Shown: positions 36,594 through 44,783 of the stretch, piece by piece
Numbering within the stretch: the stretch's first letter is position 1
Layout: each line of letters opens with the position of its first letter
Assembly (NCBI RefSeq): GCF_014358015.1
Contig: NZ_JACONV010000022.1
Span: forward strand, 1 to 64,000
Length of the DNA stretch: 64,000 bases
Direction of reading: 5' to 3'
DNA from: Pseudomonas triticifolii
GTDB taxonomy: Bacteria > Pseudomonadota > Gammaproteobacteria > Pseudomonadales > Pseudomonadaceae
Translations under genes and position numbers: made by a program
Notes under the pieces: model-generated
Databases searched by the model: none
Told to the model about the DNA's origin: nothing
What the model saw: the letters and a program-made list of their open reading frames with translations, nothing else

Positions 36594-37358
36594 TCAACCC
36601 TCCAGCAGGCGTTTTACGCGCTCAAGGTCTTCAGGGGTATCGACACCCGCAGGTGGCGCCTCGACTGCATCGGCAACATGAATGCGCACGCCATTCCAGA
36701 GCGCACGCAGTTGCTCCAGGTTTTCGGTGTTTTCGAGCCAACAAGGGCCCCAACTGACGAAGTCATGCAGAAAACCGGCCCGGTAGGCATAAATGCCGAT
36801 ATGGCGGCGATAGGGTACGCCCGCAGGCAACACGTCACGGTTCACCGCCAGGGCATCACGCGCCCAGGGCAACGGCGCACGACTGAACGTCAGCGCAAGA
36901 CCATTGATGTCGGACGATACCTTCACTACGTTCGGGTTGAACAGCGCCGTCACATCATCGATGGGCTCGGCCAACGTCGAAATGCCGGCCTCAGGATGAG
37001 CCGCGAGATTACTCGCCACCTGATCAATCACCGCAGGCGGGATCATCGGCTCGTCGCCCTGCACGTTGACGACGATTGCATCGGCCGCCAGCCCCAGTTG
37101 CGCGGCCACTTCGGCCAGACGGTCGGTACCGGAATTATGATCCTCGCGGGTCAACAGGACTTCAGCGCCGAACGCCTGGCAGGCTTCAACGATGCGTACG
37201 TCATCAGTGGCAACCACGACACGCTGAGCGCTGCTCTTGCGGGCCTGCTCCCAGACGTGCTGGACCATGGGTTTGCCCGCGATGACTTTCAGCGGTTTGC
37301 CCGGAAAACGGCTGGAGCCGTAACGCGCCGGAATCACAACGGTGAAGTCGGCGGTCAT
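36594..37358 (-). CDS. kdsB: CMP-KDO synthetase KdsB
   Basis: A 254-residue nucleotidyltransferase activating KDO for LPS inner core. The N-terminal IPARYGSSRFPGKPL and the VQGDEPMI motif are intact. The start overlaps the stop of the Trm112-like gene by 4 bases (ATGA). Confidence 0.96.
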   Translation of the reverse strand: MTADFTVVIPARYGSSRFPGKPLKVIAGKPMVQHVWEQARKSSAQRVVVATDDVRIVEACQAFGAEVLLTREDHNSGTDRLAEVAAQLGLAADAIVVNVQGDEPMIPPAVIDQVASNLAAHPEAGISTLAEPIDDVTALFNPNVVKVSSDINGLALTFSRAPLPWARDALAVNRDVLPAGVPYRRHIGIYAYRAGFLHDFVSWGPCWLENTENLEQLRALWNGVRIHVADAVEAPPAGVDTPEDLERVKRLLEG

Positions 37359-37540
37359 TTATCCAGACGCTCATCGGCAGTCAGCGTGCGCGCTTCGGTT
37401 TCGAGCATCACCGGGATGCCGTCACGAATCGGGTACGCAAGGCCAGCGCCCTTGCTGATCAGCTCGGTCTTGTCCGCACTGAGCTTCAAGGGACCTTTGC
37501 AGATCGGGCAAGCAAGGATATCGAGTAGTTTGGTGTCCAT
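37355..37540 (-). CDS. Trm112 family small protein
   Basis: A 61-residue protein with one CPIC motif near the N-terminus and no second cysteine pair, like YcaR of E. coli. The ATG at 37540 follows a GGAT-type ribosome site and gives the family start MDTKLLDILACP. Bacterial members lie between lpxK and kdsB; no enzymatic role is known. Confidence 0.92.
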   Translation of the reverse strand: MDTKLLDILACPICKGPLKLSADKTELISKGAGLAYPIRDGIPVMLETEARTLTADERLDK

Positions 37541-37557
37541 GGGAGATCCTGAAGCAA

Positions 37558-38553
37558 TCAAGGAGAAAGACGTGACAGCTGCTCATCGAACCAGCTGACA
37601 AAAGCGTCGGAAGGCACCGCATCCACTGCCAGATACCACCAGTCCTCAGCCGCAAAGGCCCGGCATTTCACGGCATCCTTCTCGGTCATGACCAGAGGCA
37701 GAGATGGCGTGAAGGTCAGTGCCTGAGCGCTATAGACCGCATGATCGGCGAATGCGTGCTGCACAGGCCGCCAGTGTAATCCTTCGAGGGTATTGAAGAA
37801 ACGCTGCGGGTTGCCGATCCCGGCCACAGCGTGCACCGCCTGCCCGGCAGGAAAATGATCCACCGGCAGGCGCGCGCCGCTGCGCAGGTTGACCAACGCC
37901 GCTGGTTTGAGGCTGAACGCATAGCCATCGTCGCGATCCGCCGTGGCACCGTTGTAAAGCACGGCATCGACGCTGTTCAGCCGCTCGGCTGGCTCACGCA
38001 ACGGTCCGGCAGGCAGGCAACGACGATTGCCCAGGCCACGCGCCGCATCGATCAGCACCAGCTCCAGATCACGGGCCAGCCGGTAATGCTGCAATCCGTC
38101 GTCGCAAAGGATCAGGTCAAGGGGTTCGGCAGCCAACAGTGCGCGCACGGCCTGACCGCGATCCGGGTCGATCATCAGTGGCACTGCGCAACGCTGCACG
38201 ATCAGCAACGGCTCATCACCGGCTTCGCCAGCACTGTGTTCGGGCAGGACCCGCCAGGGCAGGCTTGGCGGTTTGGCACCATACCCGCGACTGACCACGC
38301 CAACCCGCAGACCGCGACGCTGACAATGTTCGATCATCCACACAATCAACGGCGTCTTGCCTGTGCCGCCCACAGTGATGTTTCCGACCACGATGACCGG
38401 TACGGGCGCGCGGTAGATATCGCCCTCGCCTGCCACAAACCGCGCACGCTTGCCTTCGACCACGCGGCGGTAAAGGCTTTCGAGCGGACGCAGCAGCGCC
38501 AGCGCAGGATGGCCGTTGTACCAGGCGTCAAGCAAACGGTCAGTGAATGCCAT
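37558..38553 (-). CDS. lpxK: Tetraacyldisaccharide 4'-kinase LpxK
   Basis: A 331-residue lipid A kinase at the inner membrane. An N-terminal amphipathic helix is followed by the P-loop VGGTGKTPL and the DDGLQH motif. Its start shares one base with the exbD stop, so exbB, exbD and lpxK form a coupled cassette. Confidence 0.96.
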   Translation of the reverse strand: MAFTDRLLDAWYNGHPALALLRPLESLYRRVVEGKRARFVAGEGDIYRAPVPVIVVGNITVGGTGKTPLIVWMIEHCQRRGLRVGVVSRGYGAKPPSLPWRVLPEHSAGEAGDEPLLIVQRCAVPLMIDPDRGQAVRALLAAEPLDLILCDDGLQHYRLARDLELVLIDAARGLGNRRCLPAGPLREPAERLNSVDAVLYNGATADRDDGYAFSLKPAALVNLRSGARLPVDHFPAGQAVHAVAGIGNPQRFFNTLEGLHWRPVQHAFADHAVYSAQALTFTPSLPLVMTEKDAVKCRAFAAEDWWYLAVDAVPSDAFVSWFDEQLSRLSP

Positions 38554-38984
38554 CAGTTAGCCTGTGTGGCCTCGACCGTGGTCATGCGCAAATGACTGAA
38601 CCCCAGCTTGCCTGCTGCATCCATCGCCGTAATGACGGACTGATGCGGCGTCTTGCCATCAGCGCTGATGGACAGTGGCAGGCTGGTATCGCCCGCTGAC
38701 TCACGCTGCAGCGCCTCGATCAATGTGGGCAGATCGTTTTTCGGCAATAACTTATTGTTCAGGGAAAAGATCCCGTCAGCGTTAATGGCAATGTCCAGGT
38801 GTTTGGCGCTGGCGTCGACTTCCGGCATGCCGGTGACGGCCTGCGGCAGGTCGACCCGCAGCTGGGTTTCCCGGGTGAAGGTGGTGGTCACGATAAAGAA
38901 CAGCAGCAGAATGAACACCACGTCGATCAACGAAACAAGGTTGATGTCGATGTTCTCCCGCGGCCTGCGGCGACGAAACTTCAC
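38553..38984 (-). CDS. exbD: ExbD/TolR family proton channel subunit
   Basis: A 143-residue protein with one transmembrane helix near residues 15-37 carrying the proton-path aspartate (LVSLIDVVFILLLFF) and a periplasmic domain. The GTG start at 38984 overlaps the exbB stop by 4 bases. Its linkage to lpxK rather than to tonB suggests an envelope role not limited to TonB; the partner is unknown. Confidence 0.93.
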   Translation of the reverse strand: MKFRRRRPRENIDINLVSLIDVVFILLLFFIVTTTFTRETQLRVDLPQAVTGMPEVDASAKHLDIAINADGIFSLNNKLLPKNDLPTLIEALQRESAGDTSLPLSISADGKTPHQSVITAMDAAGKLGFSHLRMTTVEATQAN

Positions 38985-39658
38985 TTCTTCTTGCTCCCGC
39001 CCGCCTTGGCCAGGGATTTGAGGTCAACCCGGGCGTCGATCAGATCGACATCCCGGTCACCCTGCACCACCTCGACCAGACGAATCGCCTGCTGCTCCAT
39101 GCCGACCACCAGCTCATCGACACGGCTTTGCAGAAAACGGTGAAAGAAGATGGCCGGAATCGCAACGATAAGGCCAGAGGCGGTACAGATCAGCGCCTTG
39201 GAAATACCGCCGGCCAGCACACCGGCGTTGGCGGTCGCACCCGAACTGTTGAACGACCCGAAGATGTCGATCATCCCCAGCACGGTGCCCAGCAGCCCCA
39301 ACAACGGTGCCATGGCGGCAATCGAACCCAGCGCGCTCAGGTAACGTTCCAGGTCATGAATGACCCGGGCAGCGGCTTCTTCGATGCACTCTTTCATGAT
39401 CTCGCGACCATGCTTGGAGTTGGCAAGGCCCGCCGCGAGGATTTCACCCAAAGGCGAATCGGCGCGCAGTTGCTTGAGCTTGTCGTTATCGAGCTTATGT
39501 TCCTGAATCCACTGCCAGACCTGCCCCAGCAGGTGCGGCGGCGTGATACGGCTGGCGCGCAGCGTCCAGAGACGCTCGATGATGATGCCGGCAGCGGCGA
39601 TGGAACTCAAAATGATCGGCAACATCATCCAGCCGCCAGATTTGACCAGTTCCCACAC
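38981..39658 (-). CDS. exbB: ExbB/TolQ family proton channel subunit
   Basis: A 225-residue protein with three transmembrane helices and the family motif APLLGLLGTVLGMI. The GTG at 39658 is preferred over an ATG 13 codons upstream because it has the AGGGAG ribosome site 8 bases away and starts at the usual VWELVKSGGW. It forms the energising complex with the exbD product. Confidence 0.92.
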   Translation of the reverse strand: MWELVKSGGWMMLPIILSSIAAAGIIIERLWTLRASRITPPHLLGQVWQWIQEHKLDNDKLKQLRADSPLGEILAAGLANSKHGREIMKECIEEAAARVIHDLERYLSALGSIAAMAPLLGLLGTVLGMIDIFGSFNSSGATANAGVLAGGISKALICTASGLIVAIPAIFFHRFLQSRVDELVVGMEQQAIRLVEVVQGDRDVDLIDARVDLKSLAKAGGSKKK

Positions 39659-39739
39659 AGTGACCACTCCCTTGAAAAATTGGCGCCACTCTACCATAGG
39701 GTCGCCGGGTGCCGAACGATCAGATCGATATCCGTGGAT

Positions 39740-41956
39740 TCAGTCACGCCAGAAGCGCCGCTGCGCACGTTGTGCCTCAGGCGAGCCGAATGTTCCCAGT
39801 TGCAGCCGGATTGCGCCCAGCTCGGCGCTGTCGTAGCTGGCACTGCCAAACCATTTATAACGCGCCATGACGAGCGGGTGCGGGTGGCCGAACGCGTTGT
39901 TGCGGCCGCGCGAGATCAGGACGCCGGTTGGCATGACAGCTCTCAAAAACGGCTTGGAAGACGAGCTTCGGCTGCCATGATGCGGCGCCTGCAACCAGTG
40001 CGCGCGCAGATCGAACCCGCTGTTGATAGCCGCCTGTTCGGCTTCGGCATCAACGTCGCCGGTCAACAACAATCGCTCACCATTGGCGTCGACACTCAGC
40101 ATGCAGGACCCCGCGTTGCCTTCGGGTGCCTGCTCCCAGATCCAGGTTGAAAAGACCACACCATCCCATTCCCAACGTTCACCGTTTTCGCATCGACTGG
40201 CACCGAGTGCAGGCGCAAGCCGGGCAATGTCACCCCCGAGCACACGCCCGACCGACAATGCCCTGTGGACAGCCAACGCGCCACCGGCATGGTCCGCGTC
40301 GGCATGACTGAGCAGCATCATGTCCAGATGCCGTACCCCGCTCTTGCGGATGGCAGGCAAAACCACCCGCTGGCCGATATCGAACTCGCCAAAACGCGGC
40401 CCGGCGTCGTAAAGCAAGGTGTGATGACGCGTGCGAAGCAGTATTGCCAGACCCTGACCGACATCCAGTTGCAGGACATCGACCTGCCCGGCGGGCACCG
40501 GCTTGAGCGGTGCAAATACACATAACAAGAGAAGCGGCCAGCCCAGCGGCCTGATTGGCACGCCCTTGGGCAACAAGACCAGCAAAGCACCGAGCAGACT
40601 CAGTGCCAGCACCCAGGCGGGCGTTGCGCTGGGCAGCCACGCAGGCACCTGATCAGCCATCCAGCCCAAAAACACGAACAGCCACTCCAGCGCTCCACCG
40701 GCCACCCACAAAAGGCTTTCGCCCAGCAATGGAACAGGCAGCAACAGGGTGCCGATCAGTGCCAGAGGCAGAACGATCACACTGACCCATGGCACCGCGA
40801 CCAGGTTGGCGAGCGGACCGCTGATACTGATCGGCAGGTTCAACATCATCAGGATTGGAAGCAGGCCCACGGCAATCAGCCACTGGGCTCGCGTCCAGCT
40901 CTGAATCCAGCCCCAGGCGCCAAGGCGACCACTGAAGATAAGAATCAGAATCCCCACTGCCGCAAACGATAGCCAGAAACCGGGACGCAGACTCACCAAG
41001 GGCTCAAAAACCAGCACCGCGTTGAGCGACAGCAACAGCGGCCAAAGCAGGCCCAAATGCCGAAAGCGCAAGCGCCACAACAACACCAGACCCACCATCA
41101 CGCAGGCACGCCGTACCGGCACATCGAAGCCGGCCAGCAGTCCATAACCAAGCGCCGAAGCGAATGCCAGACCACAGGCCCACGGCAACCAGGGCAGCGC
41201 GCGCGGCCACAGCCCCCAACGTACCAGCAGACTCACCAGCGCATACATCACCCCGGCCAGTAAGCTGACGTGCTGACCGGAGATCACCAACAGGTGCACG
41301 GTGCCGGTATCCTGCAGCACCTGCCAGTCGATGCTTGACAGCCCGGAGCCGTCACCCAGAACCAGCGCCGCCAGCCCCCCTTCTCGCCCCTGTGCATCAA
41401 CGGCCAGCAAGCGCTGGCGTATGGCATCACGCCAGGCGGCACGAGCCGGCGCCAGCAACTGACCGTCCACGACCGTGCCGGTCGCCCCGATACGCTGAGC
41501 CAGCAGCCAGGCTTCGTAATCGAACGCATCAGGATTGACCAGCCCGCCCGGCCGCTTGAGTTTTATTGCCAGCCGCCAACGCTCGCCACTGCGCACCTCG
41601 GGGCCGCCATACCAGGCAATGCGCATCAGTTTGGGCAGCTTCGCACGACGTGACAGGCCTTCTGCCAGTTCGAAACGCACCACACCTTCAGACGCGCTCG
41701 GCAGCCCGACCACTTTGCCCTGCAGCCACAGCGTTTGTCCGTCGAGACGGGGCAACAAGCGATCATTCAGCGCCGACTGCGCCGAGACACAAGCCCAGGT
41801 GAATCCAAACAGAAAGAAAGCCAACGGGTAGGTGCGAAACGGCAGCAGCATCAACGCCACGACGGGCATCAGCAGTAACAGCCAGGTGGCAGGCAAGGCA
41901 GGCAGAAAACGCAAGGCCAACAGGCCCAAAGCCAGCGCGATCATCCCTGTGCGCAT
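39740..41956 (-). CDS. comEC: ComEC/Rec2 DNA internalisation protein
   Basis: A 738-residue inner membrane protein. It has an N-terminal OB-like region, a competence domain with about ten transmembrane helices, and a C-terminal metallo-beta-lactamase domain with LLSHADADHAGG and the later metal histidine in APHHGSRSS. It forms the channel taking single-stranded DNA into the cytoplasm. Whether this species is naturally competent cannot be told here. Full length and unbroken. Confidence 0.94.
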   Translation of the reverse strand: MRTGMIALALGLLALRFLPALPATWLLLLMPVVALMLLPFRTYPLAFFLFGFTWACVSAQSALNDRLLPRLDGQTLWLQGKVVGLPSASEGVVRFELAEGLSRRAKLPKLMRIAWYGGPEVRSGERWRLAIKLKRPGGLVNPDAFDYEAWLLAQRIGATGTVVDGQLLAPARAAWRDAIRQRLLAVDAQGREGGLAALVLGDGSGLSSIDWQVLQDTGTVHLLVISGQHVSLLAGVMYALVSLLVRWGLWPRALPWLPWACGLAFASALGYGLLAGFDVPVRRACVMVGLVLLWRLRFRHLGLLWPLLLSLNAVLVFEPLVSLRPGFWLSFAAVGILILIFSGRLGAWGWIQSWTRAQWLIAVGLLPILMMLNLPISISGPLANLVAVPWVSVIVLPLALIGTLLLPVPLLGESLLWVAGGALEWLFVFLGWMADQVPAWLPSATPAWVLALSLLGALLVLLPKGVPIRPLGWPLLLLCVFAPLKPVPAGQVDVLQLDVGQGLAILLRTRHHTLLYDAGPRFGEFDIGQRVVLPAIRKSGVRHLDMMLLSHADADHAGGALAVHRALSVGRVLGGDIARLAPALGASRCENGERWEWDGVVFSTWIWEQAPEGNAGSCMLSVDANGERLLLTGDVDAEAEQAAINSGFDLRAHWLQAPHHGSRSSSSKPFLRAVMPTGVLISRGRNNAFGHPHPLVMARYKWFGSASYDSAELGAIRLQLGTFGSPEAQRAQRRFWRD

Positions 41957-42053
41957 GGGTCTTCCTCGAAGTGGGGAGCTTCAAGGATGGGCGCAACGGA
42001 AGAATCCTGTGCGGAAGGTGTGTTTCAGAATCTGAACAGACAGGCGTGTGAAC

Positions 42054-42084
42054 ACATCGACCCGCCTTGCGGTGGGTCGATGTT
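42054..42084. terminator. Hairpin after the ABC-2 transporter genes
   Basis: Stem ACATCGACCC/GGGTCGATGT with an inner GCC/GGT pair, just past the permease stop. There is no strong T-run, so it may be a stabilising or weak terminator hairpin. The 41957-42091 gap is a synteny junction. Confidence 0.45.
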
Positions 42085-42091
42085 AAACAGA

Positions 42092-42880
42092 TTACTGACG
42101 CATGCCCCGCCCACTCACCAGCAAGCGTGCGCAACCCACGTAAAGCACGAAGGTGGCCACGATCATGAACGCCAGGGCGATGCTGATCTTGATGTCGGAA
42201 ACACCGAGAATGCCGTAGCGAAAGGCGTTGACCATGTGCAGGACCGGGTTGGCCAGCGACACGGTCTGCCAGAATGGCGGCAGCAGATTGATCGAATAGA
42301 ACACGCCGCCCAGGTAGGTCAACGGGGTCAACACGAAGGTCGGGATGATCGAGATATCGTCGAAATTGCGCGCGAAAACGGCGTTGATGAAGCCCAGCAG
42401 CGAGAAGATAGTAGCCGTCAGCACGACGACGACAATGGTAACGCCCAAGTGATGCACTTGCAGGTCGGTGAAGAACATCGACAGCATCGTCACGATGAAG
42501 CCGACCATCAGGCCGCGCAGCACGCCGCCCAGTGTGTAGCCAACCAAAATAGTGTGCGGTGATACAGGCGACACCATCAGCTCTTCGATCGAGTGCTGGA
42601 ACTTGGCACCGAAAAAGCTCGAGACCACGTTGCCGTAGGAGTTGGTGATCACCGACATCATGATAAGTCCCGGCACGATGTACTGCATGTAGGTGAAGCC
42701 ACCCATGTCACCGATCTGGCGACCGATCAGGTTACCGAAGATGACGAAGTACAGAACCATGGTGATCGCAGGCGGCAGCAGGGTCTGCGGCCAGATGCGC
42801 ATGAAACGATGGACTTCACGAAAAACGATGGTTTTAAGGGCGACCAGATTGGGACGCAGCTCGCCAGTCTCGGCAGTCAT
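42092..42880 (-). CDS. ABC-2 type transporter permease
   Basis: A 262-residue membrane protein with six predicted helices and the ABC-2 signature region ending in the NPVLHMVNAFRYG motif. It resembles YadH of E. coli. Substrate unknown. Its start overlaps the ATPase stop by 4 bases, so both make one transporter. Confidence 0.93.
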   Translation of the reverse strand: MTAETGELRPNLVALKTIVFREVHRFMRIWPQTLLPPAITMVLYFVIFGNLIGRQIGDMGGFTYMQYIVPGLIMMSVITNSYGNVVSSFFGAKFQHSIEELMVSPVSPHTILVGYTLGGVLRGLMVGFIVTMLSMFFTDLQVHHLGVTIVVVVLTATIFSLLGFINAVFARNFDDISIIPTFVLTPLTYLGGVFYSINLLPPFWQTVSLANPVLHMVNAFRYGILGVSDIKISIALAFMIVATFVLYVGCARLLVSGRGMRQ

Positions 42881-43809
42881 AGCGCCACCTTCGCCAGGTT
42901 TTTTTCCACCAGGGACACAAACAACTCCTCAAGGCGATTGGATTTATTGCGCAGGCTCAGCACTTCGATGTTCTGTGCGGCCAGTTGGCTGAACAGCGCC
43001 GTGATGCCCACGTTTTTGTCGACCTGCACTTCCAGCGTGTGACTGTCGAGCAGACGGCTTGAAAAGCCCGGCAGTTGAGGCGCGGTTTGCCAGGTCGCCT
43101 TGAGGTCGAGCAGGAACGTCTCGACGGTCAGGGTGCTGAGCAACTGCTTCATGCTGGTGTTCTGAACAATCGTGCCGTGGTCGATGATGCCGATGTTGCG
43201 GCACAGTTGCTCGGCCTCTTCCAGATAGTGCGTGGTCAGAATGATCGTGATGCCCTGGCGATTCAGCTCGGTGAGAAACGTCCACATCGAGCGGCGCAGT
43301 TCGATGTCCACACCGGCAGTCGGCTCATCGAGGATCAACAGACGCGGCTCGTGGATCAGCGCACGGGCGATCATCAGACGGCGCTTCATACCGCCGGACA
43401 GCGAGCGTGAAGGCACGTCGCGCTTGTCCCACAAACCCAGTTGGGTCAGGTACTGCTCGGCACGTTCCTTGGCCACTTTCGCAGGAATGCCGTAGTAACC
43501 GGCCTGGGTCACAACGATGTCGAACGTTTTTTCGAACTGGTTGAAATTGAATTCCTGGGGCACGACACCGATGGAACGCTTGAGCGCAGCGGGCTCGCGG
43601 TCCAGGTCATGGCCGAAGATGTTCACCGTACCGCTGGTCTTGTTGACCAGGGTCGAGATGATGCCGATCGTCGTGGATTTGCCAGCGCCGTTAGGGCCCA
43701 GCAAGGCGAAGAAATCACCTTCGGCAACGTCCAGGTCGATACCACTCAGGGCCTGGAAACCGTTGCCGTAGGTTTTGGTGAGCTGCCGTATGGACAGAGC
43801 GGAAGACAT
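42877..43809 (-). CDS. ABC transporter ATP-binding protein
   Basis: A 310-residue ATPase of the YadG type. Walker A GPNGAGKST, signature LSGGMKRRL, Walker B LLILDEPTAG, and H-loop LTTHYLEEAE are all intact. About 80 C-terminal residues form an extra domain typical of this subfamily. It partners the downstream permease. The 187-base gap upstream is AT-rich and probably carries the promoter. Confidence 0.94.
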   Translation of the reverse strand: MSSALSIRQLTKTYGNGFQALSGIDLDVAEGDFFALLGPNGAGKSTTIGIISTLVNKTSGTVNIFGHDLDREPAALKRSIGVVPQEFNFNQFEKTFDIVVTQAGYYGIPAKVAKERAEQYLTQLGLWDKRDVPSRSLSGGMKRRLMIARALIHEPRLLILDEPTAGVDIELRRSMWTFLTELNRQGITIILTTHYLEEAEQLCRNIGIIDHGTIVQNTSMKQLLSTLTVETFLLDLKATWQTAPQLPGFSSRLLDSHTLEVQVDKNVGITALFSQLAAQNIEVLSLRNKSNRLEELFVSLVEKNLAKVAL

Positions 43810-43996
43810 ATAGGAAAAAACACCAAATCAGAATAGGGAGAATGGGTGGGCTGTACGCCGCGGCATGCGTGGCCAGAGCCCGATCAGGCAATGGTGCTTG
43901 GCCGGACCACTCAAGTACAGACACATTTGTTAATAGTAAATATCGAAGCTCGATGAAAACCTGGCGAGCCCCGCCCGCCGGGTATTTCCAGACGGA

Positions 43997-44620
43997 TTAC
44001 GTCAACGGACTCATGACGGCCTTGCGGTAAGCCGGACGCGTCTTGAGGCGTTCATACCAGGCTTGGAGGTGAGGCAGCGGCGGACGTTCAATCGGCATTT
44101 CGAACCAGCCGTAGGCAAAGCAGCCCAACGGGATGTCGCCCATGCCAAACGTCTGACCTGACAGATAGGGCTGTCGGGACAACGCCTCATCCGCGACCAG
44201 CAGCAGACTGTGCAGGTTTTTGATGCCTTCGTTGATGGCGTTCCAGTCTTGCTTGTCAGCCGGCGTTCGCACCACGCCCCAGAACACAGGGCTGAAGGGC
44301 GCGGCGATGGTCGAACTGGTCCAGTCCATCCACTTGTCCGCCAGCGCACGCGCTTGAAGATCGGCGGGATAAAGGTCCGAATCCGGTGCGTGGCGAGCGG
44401 CCAGATAACGCACGATGGCGTTGGACTCCCAAAGTACGAAATCGCCGTCTTCGATCATGGGGATACGACCGTTGGGGTTCTTGGCGCGATACTCAGCCTC
44501 GTTGACCAGCCCGAAGGCGCCACCCGCGTCTTGCGTTTCATACGGCACGCCGACTTCTTCGGCAATCCAGAGTGCCTTGCGCACATTGCTGGAATTCTTG
44601 CGTCCCCAGATCTTGAGCAT
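43997..44620 (-). CDS. Glutathione S-transferase family protein
   Basis: A 207-residue two-domain GST: thioredoxin-like N-terminal domain (with SSNVRKALW and the cis-proline and ESNAIVRYLA glutathione motif) and an all-helical C-terminal domain. The serine in the SSN motif is the likely catalytic residue. Substrate unknown. It is divergent from fadE. Confidence 0.93.
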   Translation of the reverse strand: MLKIWGRKNSSNVRKALWIAEEVGVPYETQDAGGAFGLVNEAEYRAKNPNGRIPMIEDGDFVLWESNAIVRYLAARHAPDSDLYPADLQARALADKWMDWTSSTIAAPFSPVFWGVVRTPADKQDWNAINEGIKNLHSLLLVADEALSRQPYLSGQTFGMGDIPLGCFAYGWFEMPIERPPLPHLQAWYERLKTRPAYRKAVMSPLT

Positions 44621-44783
44621 TGCGTTCCCCTCGCATTGGCAGTGAAAAAACTGACTACTCAGTCTACCTGATATGGTGGCAACTTCCTCGTCAGGGCAGG
44701 GTCACTATCGATGTCGCCCCACCACTGCCTGGCGACCAGTTCTTGATCGCTGCGAGAGCGGCTTTCATCACGGAGGAATACGT

